A DNA stretch of 26,033 nucleotides from Thermosaccharophagus gerlachensis (GTDB lineage Bacteria; Armatimonadota; Fervidibacteria; Fervidibacterales; Thermosaccharophagaceae): contig JBGOEV010000036.1 in NCBI GenBank assembly GCA_041538025.1, forward strand, positions 1-26,033, given 5' to 3'. The notes beneath the pieces are model-generated. The model searched no databases and was not told where the DNA came from. It worked only from the letters and a program-made list of their open reading frames with translations. The position numbers and the translations under genes are program-made. Positions within the stretch are counted from its first letter, which is position 1; the number at the start of each line of letters is the position of its first letter. Shown one piece after another: positions 1-7,466 of this stretch.

Positions 1-1068
1 TCATGCTCTCATTGTATGCCATTCCTCAGCAAGCAGTGAACACCCTCTTTGCTCAGACCCTTTGGCTCTCCCAAGTAACACAAACCCATCCGACAGCTTT
101 ATAGCGATGTCATCCGTCTGAATACAAAGCGAAGAGCCAACATTGCAAAGGTCATAATGACGCAATATGCCAACACCGCCTTCCTCAACCTCTTCAAGTG
201 TGACAGGGTCAACAACGACTGTCCGCACCCAATGCGGTGGTTTAAAGATGCGTGTTGATGGTATACCGAAGACAGCGTCGTAAAACTGTGATGATAGCTC
301 TGTCATCCCATACTCGTTGATGATACAGCTCTGAGGTATGCCGAAGCACAACTCGTAACGCTTATAGAGTTCTTCCTTTGCTATCTCCTTCCTCACACCC
401 TTAAAGCCACCCGTGTCCATGATCCTACTTCCTCGTGGCAAGTTGAAGCTAACTTTGAGTCTCTCACACTCTTCAACGAATTCAAGGAAAGAGAGAGATG
501 TCCCAAGGAGGCATACTGGTTCTTCTGTTAGTTCCAACCTCTTCATCAATTCCTTTACACGCAACCTCCCGTTTAAGACGAAGTGTTCGCCACCGTTGCT
601 TGAGAAACGGCGCTTGAGCGTGTCAAGCATGAAGGCAAGCGATGAATTCCGCAGCTCCTCAAACGGTGGAAAAAGGATGAAGAAGGGCAACTTAGCATCA
701 TCTGGCAGGATGTGGCGCTTGAACCAATTACAGCATGCTACTTCGTAAAACCTTTCATCAAAGATGTAGTGTTTGCTCCTAATTGTTCGTCCAAGCGTTG
801 TGCCACTTGATGTGAAAACGAACTTTGCATTCTCCAAAGGTTCACAAGCCAAATCAAAAAACTTGAATGCAAGCGTTGGGACAGGCGGTATCTGCTTCCA
901 ACTTTTGATGTTGTCTGGTGTTACGCGAAGCTTTTCGCAGTAGCGCCTATAAGGCGCGTTTCTTTCAAACTGGTATTCAAAGAGTTCAATGGAAAGCTCC
1001 TCAAAAGAGCCCTCACCACGCTCAACAAAAGAAAGGATGCGTTCGGCAAGCTGCTCGTAGCGGCGCAT
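1..1068 (-). CDS. LuxE-family acyl-protein synthetase (acyl-activating enzyme)
   Basis: The protein resembles the LuxE/acyl-protein synthetase family, which adenylates a fatty or other carboxylic acid and transfers it to an enzyme cysteine. The motifs are a TSSGTT phosphate-binding loop in the N-terminal third, MDTGGFKG in the middle, NEYGMTELSSQFYD further on, and a C-terminal GRAKGSEQRGCS. The cysteine in the last motif lies 12 residues from the end, about where LuxE carries its acylated cysteine. The stop codon sits at the very edge of the window. The longest frame starts at 1134 but has no ribosome binding site. An ATG at 1068 follows AAGGTGA at 7 nt, so I use that start (355 aa). The gene is divergent from the dehydrogenase gene. 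The partner reductase (LuxC type) and the true substrate are not visible here; luminescence is not implied. Confidence 0.8.
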   Translation of the reverse strand: MRRYEQLAERILSFVERGEGSFEELSIELFEYQFERNAPYRRYCEKLRVTPDNIKSWKQIPPVPTLAFKFFDLACEPLENAKFVFTSSGTTLGRTIRSKHYIFDERFYEVACCNWFKRHILPDDAKLPFFILFPPFEELRNSSLAFMLDTLKRRFSSNGGEHFVLNGRLRVKELMKRLELTEEPVCLLGTSLSFLEFVEECERLKVSFNLPRGSRIMDTGGFKGVRKEIAKEELYKRYELCFGIPQSCIINEYGMTELSSQFYDAVFGIPSTRIFKPPHWVRTVVVDPVTLEEVEEGGVGILRHYDLCNVGSSLCIQTDDIAIKLSDGFVLLGRAKGSEQRGCSLLAEEWHTMRA

Positions 1069-1235
1069 CCATACATCACCTTGCGGTGAAGCCTTATGAA
1101 ACGATGTTTCTTCACTTTTGTCTGCTTGCCACATACGAGTATGCCGTAGAGGAGCAGTTTTATGGTTGGCACTCGCCTTTGGCTAAAATGGCATATTGGT
1201 TGTGTTATATCGTTTTCCATTGAGGGTGTTGATGT

Positions 1236-2261
1236 ATGAGCAGGATGATGAAAGCTCTTGTTTGGACAGCGCCAAATGAGATTGAACTGCTTGAGCTTCC
1301 GATACCAGAGCCAAACGCCAATGAAGCATTGATTAAAGTGAAGTGGTGTGGGATATGCGGATCTGAGGTTGAATCATTTTTGAGCGCTAAGAGGCGTCGT
1401 CCACCGCTTATCATGGGACATGAGTTCAGCGGAGTAGTTGAAGCGATTGGTGAAGGCATCAACGATTTAAGTGTTGGCGAAAGCGTAGTCATCAATCCGC
1501 TGATACCGTGTGGTCAATGCTATTTTTGTCTTAACGGGCAAAGCAACATTTGCCCAAAGAGGAAGCTCATCAGCATGCATCGTGCTGGTGGTTTTGCCGA
1601 GTATGTTTGTGTTCCGAGGCGCTGCCTCTACAGACTTCCAGAAAACCTTTTGCAAAGAGATGCTGCGTTAACAGAACCACTCGCGAATGTGATTCATGCA
1701 TTCAGACGCATTGGTAGGTTTATGATTGAAGACTTTGTCATCATCGGTGCTGGCACAATCGGTTTACTATGTCTTCAGTTAGCAAAGCTGATTTACAATG
1801 CAAAGGTGATAGTCGTAGAGCCAGTTGAAGTGAGAAGGGAAGTTGCTATCCATCTTGGTGCTGATGTTGCTGTTAGCCCAAACGAGGAAGATGTGATTAA
1901 ACTTGTGAATGAGATGACAGACGGTAAAGGTGCAAGCGTTTGTGTTGATGCTGTTGGTAAAGGTGAGACAAGAGCGCTGTCGTGCAAAGTGTTGTCTCCA
2001 AGCGGTGTCGCATTATGGGTGGGTCTGCATGAGTTTGATAGTTTCGTTGATGGTGTAGACATCGTCACAAATGAAAAGAACATCGTTGGCAGTTACGCAT
2101 ACACCGATGACGATTTTAAAGCTTCAATGAGATTACTTTGTGCTGGCAGGATTTGCACTGATGGATGGATTACTGAGGCTCCTTTGGAGGATGGCAAAGA
2201 TATCTTTGTGAAACTTGTTAGTGGTGCCGAGGGCTTTATCAAGGTGCTTCTCAAATGCTGA
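1236..2261 (+). CDS. Zinc-dependent alcohol/polyol dehydrogenase (MDR superfamily)
   Basis: This is a medium-chain dehydrogenase of the threonine/sorbitol dehydrogenase type, 341 aa, expected to oxidise a secondary alcohol or polyol with NAD in the cytoplasm. Visible ligands are Cys38, His62-Glu63 (GHEFSG) and Glu147 for the catalytic zinc. Cys92, Cys95, Cys98 and Cys106 bind the structural zinc. The Rossmann motif GAGTIG is at 171-176, and an acidic residue (Glu195) ending the second strand favours NAD over NADP. GAGGG lies 9 nt before the ATG. The gene is first in a likely operon, with pyrG starting 16 nt after its stop, though the two proteins have no obvious metabolic link. The substrate cannot be told from sequence; threonine, sorbitol, butanediol or a sugar alcohol are all possible. 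Confidence 0.92.
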   Translation: MSRMMKALVWTAPNEIELLELPIPEPNANEALIKVKWCGICGSEVESFLSAKRRRPPLIMGHEFSGVVEAIGEGINDLSVGESVVINPLIPCGQCYFCLNGQSNICPKRKLISMHRAGGFAEYVCVPRRCLYRLPENLLQRDAALTEPLANVIHAFRRIGRFMIEDFVIIGAGTIGLLCLQLAKLIYNAKVIVVEPVEVRREVAIHLGADVAVSPNEEDVIKLVNEMTDGKGASVCVDAVGKGETRALSCKVLSPSGVALWVGLHEFDSFVDGVDIVTNEKNIVGSYAYTDDDFKASMRLLCAGRICTDGWITEAPLEDGKDIFVKLVSGAEGFIKVLLKC

Positions 2262-2277
2262 AGCAAAAGGCAAGAAG

Positions 2278-3927
2278 GTGAGTGAGGTGAAGAGCAGAAA
2301 ATTTGTTTTTGTGACTGGTGGCGTAGTCTCTTCAATTGGTAAGGGCATAACAACGGCGTGTCTTGGCAGGCTTTTAAAGGCGAGAGGCTTTAAGGTGTCG
2401 CTTCAGAAGATTGATCCATACCTCAATGTTGATGCTGGAACGATGAACCCATATCAACATGGTGAGGTCTTCGTAACCGAAGATGGAGCTGAGACAGATC
2501 TTGACCTTGGGCACTATGAGCGCTTCGTTGATATCAACCTCACAAGGAAAGCCAACATAACAACTGGCACGATATACGGTGCTGTGATTGAGAGGGAAAG
2601 GCGCGGGGAGTATTTGGGGCAGACTGTCCAAGTCATACCGCATGTCACCGATGAGATAAAGGAAAGGATTCGCTCACTCGCTGATGACTATGACGCGGAT
2701 GTAGCGATAGTTGAGATAGGTGGCACTGTCGGCGACATTGAGGGCTTGCCGTTCCTTGAAGCTGCAAGGCAGTTCAAGATAGATGAGGGCGCTGAGAATG
2801 TGATGTATATTCATGTGACGCTCATTCCGTATGTTGGACCAAGAAACGAGATGAAGACGAAACCAACGCAACATAGCGTTAGGGAGCTAAGGAGTATCGG
2901 CATACAACCAGACCTTCTCGTTTGCAGGAGCAAGCTACCCTTGACCGCTGAGATGAGGCAAAAGATTGCGCTGTTTTGTGATGTCCCGTTGAGGGCGATA
3001 ATTGAGGGGCTTGATACAGAACAGATTTACGAACTTCCACTTGTATTTGAGGAGCAAGGTCTCGGCAAGCTCGTGGTTGAGCATTTTGATCTACAACCAG
3101 TAGAGCCAGATCTTGAAGAATGGCGAGAGATGGTAAAGGCGATGAAGGAGCCGTTGCATTCATGTAAAGTAGCCATCGTCGGGAAATATGTTCAACTCCA
3201 AGATGCCTACATAAGCGTTGCCGAAGCCCTCAAACACGGTGGCTATGCAAACAGGTGTAAGGTTGAAATAAAGTGGGTTGACTCCGAACTGCTCACAGAA
3301 GAAAGCGTTGACTTATTCCTCAGCGATGTTGATGGAATCGTTGTTCCCGGAGGTTTTGGATACAGAGGGATAGACGGGAAAATCGTTGCCATCAAGTATG
3401 CGCGGGAGAAAGAGATACCGTTCCTTGGTTTATGTCTTGGTCTTCAATGCGCTGTGATTGAGTTCGCCAAGAATGTTTGTGGGCTTAGAGATGCCAATAG
3501 CAGTGAGTTTGACCCAAACTGCTCTCACCCAGTCATTGACTTGCTTGAAGAGCAAAGGAGCGTAACAAGGCTCGGTGGGACAATGCGCCTCGGTGCATAT
3601 CCATGTGTAATTCAAAGCAAGACAAAAGCTTTTGAAGCTTACAAAACAGAGTGCGTCTACGAACGCCATAGGCACAGGTATGAAGTCAATCCAAAGTATC
3701 ATGCAATCCTTCAAAAGCACGGTATGGTCTTTAGCGGTCTTTCACCTGATGGGAAACTCGTTGAAATAATTGAGCTTCCAGACCACCCTTGGTTCGTAGC
3801 GACGCAATTCCATCCCGAGTTTAAGTCTCGCCCAAACAGGGCTCACCCTCTATTCAAGGCTTTCATAGAAGCAGCTTTAGAGAAGCATTACAGCAAACAT
3901 ACCATGAGGCATGTCATCATCCCATAG
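2278..3927 (+). CDS. pyrG: CTP synthase (glutamine-hydrolysing)
   Basis: CTP synthase converts UTP to CTP using ATP and glutamine, the last step of pyrimidine nucleotide synthesis. The N-terminal synthetase domain opens with the P-loop GGVVSSIGKG (residues 14-23) and runs to about residue 275. The C-terminal class-I glutamine amidotransferase domain has the triad Cys386 (GLCLGLQ), His512 and Glu514 (QFHPE), plus the family signature RHRHRYEVN. The length of 549 aa is normal. An ATG at 2215 opens the longest frame but overlaps the dehydrogenase gene by 47 nt. I prefer GTG at 2278, preceded by AAAAGG at 7 nt; GTG at 2287, with AAGGTG upstream, is nearly as good. It sits between the dehydrogenase and pcrA on one strand. 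Function is certain from the motifs; only the start is in doubt. Confidence 0.97.
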   Translation: MSEVKSRKFVFVTGGVVSSIGKGITTACLGRLLKARGFKVSLQKIDPYLNVDAGTMNPYQHGEVFVTEDGAETDLDLGHYERFVDINLTRKANITTGTIYGAVIERERRGEYLGQTVQVIPHVTDEIKERIRSLADDYDADVAIVEIGGTVGDIEGLPFLEAARQFKIDEGAENVMYIHVTLIPYVGPRNEMKTKPTQHSVRELRSIGIQPDLLVCRSKLPLTAEMRQKIALFCDVPLRAIIEGLDTEQIYELPLVFEEQGLGKLVVEHFDLQPVEPDLEEWREMVKAMKEPLHSCKVAIVGKYVQLQDAYISVAEALKHGGYANRCKVEIKWVDSELLTEESVDLFLSDVDGIVVPGGFGYRGIDGKIVAIKYAREKEIPFLGLCLGLQCAVIEFAKNVCGLRDANSSEFDPNCSHPVIDLLEEQRSVTRLGGTMRLGAYPCVIQSKTKAFEAYKTECVYERHRHRYEVNPKYHAILQKHGMVFSGLSPDGKLVEIIELPDHPWFVATQFHPEFKSRPNRAHPLFKAFIEAALEKHYSKHTMRHVIIP

Positions 3928-3965
3928 CTTTTGCAGTTGACCCTACACGCCATCGGTGAAGTGGC

Positions 3966-6257
3966 ATGGGCATCTTACCAAAGTTTTTGGATGAGCTTGA
4001 TGAGCAACAACGAACAGCTGTCCTAACGACAAACGGACCTGTTATTGTCTTTGCGGGTGCCGGTAGCGGTAAAACGAGGGTGCTCACATATAGGGTTGCA
4101 TACCTGACATATGCAATTGGTGTCCCACCGTCATTCATCATAGCTGTAACATTCACAAACAAGGCTGCCGAGGAGATGAAGGAACGCCTTCATAAGCTTG
4201 TCGGGAACGCATGTGAGCACATGTGGATAGGAACATTCCATGCCATATGCGCAAGGATGCTTCGTATGCATGGAGCGCGTATTGGGCTGAAAAGCAACTT
4301 CGTCATATTTGATGAGGATGACCAGACAACATTGATCAAGCGCATAATGCGTGAACTCAAGCTTGAAGGGTATAGCCCGATAGCTGTTCGTGAGGCAATC
4401 AGCAATTCAAAGGTGAACATGCTTAAACCAGCTGACTTAGCTGAGAGGGCGCAAACTCCTTTTGAGAATGTTGTTGCAACGGTTTACGAGCGCTATGAGG
4501 CTACTTTGCGCCTCTCAAATGCTGTTGACTTTGATGACTTGCTTTTGCTTGCGCTCCGAATGCTCCAAGAGGACGAAGGGATATTGCGCTACTACAGCCA
4601 AAGATTCCAATACATCCATGTGGATGAGTATCAGGATGTGAACATGTTGCAACACGAGTTAGTATGCACTCTCTCAAGCCTTCACAGGAATGTTTTCGTA
4701 GTCGGCGATGATGACCAAGCGATTTATGGTTGGAGGATGGCAAGCGCTAAGTTCATGCTTGAGCTGAAAGAGAGGTTTAAAGATGCCAAGATCGTAACGC
4801 TTGAGAAGAACTATCGCTCAACAGGCACGATACTTGAAGCTGCCCACCATGTCATACAAAACAACCGCATAAGGCATGAGAAGAGTTTGCAGGCAACGAG
4901 AGAAAAGGGCTACAAGATAGTCGTTTACGAAGCTCCGGATGAAAACAAAGAAGCGCTCTTCGTTGCGAACATGATACGAGAACTCATCTCACAGTGTGGG
5001 AAGCGCTATAGCGATTTCGCTGTAATGTATCGTGTGAACGCACAATCACGCCCATTTGAAGAAGCATTTGCATTCATAGGGATACCGTATCGTGTTGTTG
5101 GCGCTATGCGTTTCTACGAACGGCGTGAGATAAAGGATATACTTGCATTCATGCGCCTTCTGTTAAACATGGATGACGAAGTTAGCTTGTTGAGGGTGAT
5201 AAACCTGCCACCAAGAGGGATAGGTGATGGGACAATAAGAGCATTAAGGGCGGAAGCGAACTCTGTAGGCATGCCACTTAGCAGACTCGTCCTTGAGGAT
5301 GTGCAAATCAAATCTCTCTCCAAGAGGCAGCTCGACGCTGTTTTGGATTTTAGAGGGATGCTTAGGCAGTGGCGGTGGCACTTGGACAAACTAAGCATAC
5401 CACAGCTTATACAGCTCATCGTTGATGAAAGTGGATACGGTCAGATGCTCCTGCACACTGAGGGAGAGATGCAAGCAAGGGAAAGGTTGGCGAACATAGA
5501 GCAGTTGGCGGTAGCAGCACAAAGAGCATTTGGCGATGAACCAGCTTCTAAAACACTTCAACCGTTCCTTGAACAGATAGCACTGATGACACCACAGGAT
5601 GAAGTGAGTTGGGAAGGTGAAGCTGTCACACTCCTCACAGTCCATAGTGCTAAGGGGCTTGAGTTCCCCGTCGTCTTCGTTGTCGGGCTTGAAGAAGGTT
5701 TGTTCCCTCACTCACGCAGTATGAACAACGACGAGGAGTTTGAAGAGGAGAGGAGGTTGTTTTATGTTGCCTTGACGAGAGCTAAGGATATGGTCTTCCT
5801 GACAAGCGTAGCAAAGCGGATTAGGAAGGGAAGCAACGGATACACTTACTATCTCCAGAAGGCATCTCGCTTCATTGATGAGATACCAGACAAGCTTAAA
5901 TGCTACATCTACGGTGAGCCAACCGTAAGGGGATTCATACCTGTTTTCCAGCCAACGGTTACTTTGCATCATTTGCAATCTGCAGGGCTTGACTTCAGAA
6001 CGATCTCAAGCGATGCGGGGGCTGTTTTAGGTGGCATTGATAGCCCAAGCGGAGCTTTGGCAGGCGATTCAAGATCTTCATCAGTTAGCGAGCTAACTGT
6101 TGGTGATAGGGTTTTTCACGCCAAGTTTGGCACTGGCGTAGTTAAGGCTGTTGAACGTGTTGGGAACAAGCGCCATGTTTATGTTCTCTTTGACGACCCA
6201 ACCATAGGTGAAAAATGTCTTGCGCCTGAGTATGCTCCTCTCAAGAAGCTCACTTAG
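3966..6257 (+). CDS. pcrA: ATP-dependent DNA helicase PcrA/UvrD
   Basis: A superfamily 1A 3'-5' DNA helicase of 763 aa, acting in nucleotide excision repair, mismatch repair and removal of RNA polymerase or recombinase from DNA. Motifs in order: Walker A GAGSGKT (31-37), the TFTNKAAEEM motif, Walker B VDEYQD (219-224), GDDDQAIYGWR, KNYRST, motif V VHSAKGLEFPVVF and motif VI FYVALTRAKD. The last 50 or so residues, from VGDRVFHAKFGTGVV, form the Tudor-like domain that in PcrA/UvrD contacts RNA polymerase, so the protein is complete and is PcrA/UvrD rather than Rep. GGTGA lies 6 nt before the ATG. It starts 38 nt after pyrG and is the last gene of this rightward run. It converges on rnpB, with only 28 nt between the pcrA stop and the RNA 3' end. 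Confidence 0.97.
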   Translation: MGILPKFLDELDEQQRTAVLTTNGPVIVFAGAGSGKTRVLTYRVAYLTYAIGVPPSFIIAVTFTNKAAEEMKERLHKLVGNACEHMWIGTFHAICARMLRMHGARIGLKSNFVIFDEDDQTTLIKRIMRELKLEGYSPIAVREAISNSKVNMLKPADLAERAQTPFENVVATVYERYEATLRLSNAVDFDDLLLLALRMLQEDEGILRYYSQRFQYIHVDEYQDVNMLQHELVCTLSSLHRNVFVVGDDDQAIYGWRMASAKFMLELKERFKDAKIVTLEKNYRSTGTILEAAHHVIQNNRIRHEKSLQATREKGYKIVVYEAPDENKEALFVANMIRELISQCGKRYSDFAVMYRVNAQSRPFEEAFAFIGIPYRVVGAMRFYERREIKDILAFMRLLLNMDDEVSLLRVINLPPRGIGDGTIRALRAEANSVGMPLSRLVLEDVQIKSLSKRQLDAVLDFRGMLRQWRWHLDKLSIPQLIQLIVDESGYGQMLLHTEGEMQARERLANIEQLAVAAQRAFGDEPASKTLQPFLEQIALMTPQDEVSWEGEAVTLLTVHSAKGLEFPVVFVVGLEEGLFPHSRSMNNDEEFEEERRLFYVALTRAKDMVFLTSVAKRIRKGSNGYTYYLQKASRFIDEIPDKLKCYIYGEPTVRGFIPVFQPTVTLHHLQSAGLDFRTISSDAGAVLGGIDSPSGALAGDSRSSSVSELTVGDRVFHAKFGTGVVKAVERVGNKRHVYVLFDDPTIGEKCLAPEYAPLKKLT

Positions 6258-6273
6258 GCGATTGGTGTTTTGA

Positions 6274-6287
6274 GGTGTTTATACACC
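6274..6287. terminator. Short hairpin between convergent pcrA and rnpB
   Basis: GGTGT and ACACC form a 5-bp stem around a TTAT loop in the narrow space between the pcrA stop and the 3' end of rnpB. It touches the last bases of the RNase P P1 helix. Neither strand has a U-tract after it, so this is at best a weak or processed end for either transcript. Confidence 0.2.
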
Positions 6288-6698
6288 CGGCGAGCAGTGG
6301 GCATGTAAGCCGGGTTCTGTCCCACCGATGGTGGCGGTCATTTCTCTAAGCGACCTACCCGGGGGCATCGGCGGGCAACCTGATAGCGCCCCCTATTTGG
6401 TCTTGCTCCGTGCGGGGTTTGCCAAGCCAGCGCCTCACGGCGCTGCTGGTGGGCTCTTACCCCACCTTTTCACCCTTGCCATGCAGGAACGCCTTCAGCC
6501 AAGGGCACTGCAATAGCTTTTATGGCTGAGGCTTAACTGCATGGCGGTCTGTTTTCTGTGGCACTTTCCTCCCCTCACGGGGACTGGGTGTTACCCAGCG
6601 CACTGCCCTGTGGAGCCCGGACTTTCCTCTGGTGGATTGCGCATAAAGCGAATCCACCAGCGACCGCCCTGCCCACTGCTTCGCCGGGCGCAGTGCCC
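6286..6698 (-). ncRNA. rnpB: RNase P RNA, bacterial type A
   Basis: This is the catalytic RNA that trims the 5' leader of pre-tRNAs. Read on the minus strand, it has the universal 5' element GAGGAAAGTCCGGGC (6629-6615), a GGCAAGGGTGAAAAGG region, GGAGCAAGACCAAATAGGG and the 3' element ACAGAACCCGGCTTA (6320-6306). The ends pair as P1: CCCGGCG-A-AGCAGTGGGCA with TGCCCACTGCTCGCCGGG, 18 bp with one bulged A. P1 ends at 6688 and 6286. The 5' end is set at about 6698 from the promoter spacing and is approximate by a few nucleotides. Reading frames within this stretch are not genes. Confidence 0.97.
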
Positions 6699-6706
6699 GT
6701 TTTAAA

Positions 6707-6735
6707 ATTTTGATGCACAATGCCAGTGTTGTCAA
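6707..6735 (-). promoter_or_regulatory. Sigma-70-type promoter for rnpB
   Basis: On the minus strand a perfect TTGACA (6735-6730) is followed after exactly 17 nt by CAAAAT (6712-6707), then a T/A-rich stretch and a GGGC start about 9 nt on. Position and spacing fit a strong housekeeping promoter for the RNase P RNA. It lies back to back with the rubredoxin promoter region. Confidence 0.75.
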
Positions 6736-6790
6736 GCGAGCCAAAACATGCGCTTCTTTAGTTTGACATGGTTAAGCTTTCGTTTCAGGC

Positions 6791-6819
6791 TTGCGCATCA
6801 ACCACCGCTACAATACAAT
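6791..6819 (+). promoter_or_regulatory. Putative promoter for the rubredoxin gene
   Basis: TTGCGC (6791-6796) and TACAAT (6814-6819) are 17 nt apart and point to the rubredoxin gene, giving a leader of only about 16 nt that still contains the ribosome binding site. The -35 is a poor match (three of six) and the -10 good (five of six). A perfect TTGACA at 6763-6768 has no matching -10 at normal spacing. Confidence 0.4.
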
Positions 6820-6841
6820 CTTTTAGACGGGGTGATAAGAA

Positions 6842-7006
6842 ATGGAGAAGTGGCGTTGCACAATCTGTGGCTATGTGTATGACCCTGAAATTGGCGATCC
6901 TGAAAATGGTATCATTCCCGGAACACCGTTTGAGGAGTTGCCTGACGATTGGGTTTGCCCAGTTTGCGGTGCAGAGAAAGAGGAGTTTGAGAAGCTCGTT
7001 GAGTAA
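6842..7006 (+). CDS. Rubredoxin
   Basis: A 54-residue rubredoxin, a cytoplasmic one-electron carrier with a single iron held by four cysteines. The ligands are Cys6 and Cys9 in CTICGYVYDP and Cys39 and Cys42 in CPVCGAEKEEF, with the typical G-D-P, P-G-T-PFEELPDDW core between. The length is typical. GGGGTGA lies 6 nt before the ATG. It is a single-gene unit with its own likely promoter, divergent from rnpB and convergent with tadE. No redox partner (flavodiiron protein, rubrerythrin, superoxide reductase) is adjacent. It suggests oxygen or peroxide detoxification, or another low-potential electron transfer. The gene is short enough to be missed by length-filtered gene finding. Confidence 0.96.
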   Translation: MEKWRCTICGYVYDPEIGDPENGIIPGTPFEELPDDWVCPVCGAEKEEFEKLVE

Positions 7007-7017
7007 ATTAACGAGCT
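6993..7017. terminator. Hairpin at the rubredoxin/tadE convergence
   Basis: AGCTCGTT (6993-7000) and AACGAGCT (7010-7017) make a perfect 8-bp stem with a 9-nt loop. The stem spans the rubredoxin stop codon and reaches the tadE stop codon. It could end both convergent transcripts, but neither side has a real U-tract, so intrinsic termination is uncertain. Confidence 0.35.
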
Positions 7018-7466
7018 CAAAATGAGCGTGTGCACTCCATCGTCATCGTCTGCGTAACAGAAATCCATTGCGGTTGGTTAGTGACGCCCGGTAGCCAAAG
7101 CATCTTGAAAGGTATGCGCACAGTCACTGATATTGGCTGACCTGCAACCCTTTGCCCAGCTGGTGAAATGATGATTTGAGCCTCATCTGAACCTGGTATA
7201 CGCGCAAGCCTTTCCTTAACTGTTGCAATCACCTCTTCATCGCTTTTGCACACTGCACCGACTCTCGCGCCTTCTCTGGCAGCGTTGCTTACAATTTGAA
7301 TGAAGGCAAACAGCCTTCCAAAGACGATTATGCCCATGATAAACAGGAAGAGCAGGGAGAGCACAATTGCAAACTCAAGTGTTGCTTGAGAACACCTTGA
7401 CCTAAAACCGAGAATGCTAAAAGAGCATTTCAAGTTGCTCACTACAACATCACCTACCACGCTCAT
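7017..7466 (-). CDS. TadE-like pseudopilin
   Basis: A 149-residue protein of the TadE-like family, the minor pseudopilins of Tad/Flp-type pilus systems. After a basic N-terminus comes SQATLEFAIVLSLLF (27-41), containing the conserved Glu (31). The hydrophobic helix continues to about residue 58 and is followed by the family signature NAAREGARVGAV. The rest is a small beta-rich extracytoplasmic domain. Its ATG overlaps the TGA of the upstream tadG-like gene (ATGA), so translation is probably coupled. A start further downstream is possible because about 20 residues precede the usual TadE N-terminus. No tadA, tadB, tadC, cpaB or prepilin peptidase gene lies in the window, so the export and assembly machinery must be elsewhere. 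Confidence 0.85.
   Translation of the reverse strand: MSVVGDVVVSNLKCSFSILGFRSRCSQATLEFAIVLSLLFLFIMGIIVFGRLFAFIQIVSNAAREGARVGAVCKSDEEVIATVKERLARIPGSDEAQIIISPAGQRVAGQPISVTVRIPFKMLWLPGVTNQPQWISVTQTMTMECTRSF

Noticed and set aside
6328..6744. Reading frames on both strands within the RNase P RNA gene
   Set aside because: They lie over universally conserved rnpB elements and have no protein similarity that I recognise.
6768..7025. An 85-codon plus-strand frame overlapping rubredoxin
   Set aside because: It is in another frame from the clear rubredoxin, has no ribosome binding site, and its translation is basic and featureless.
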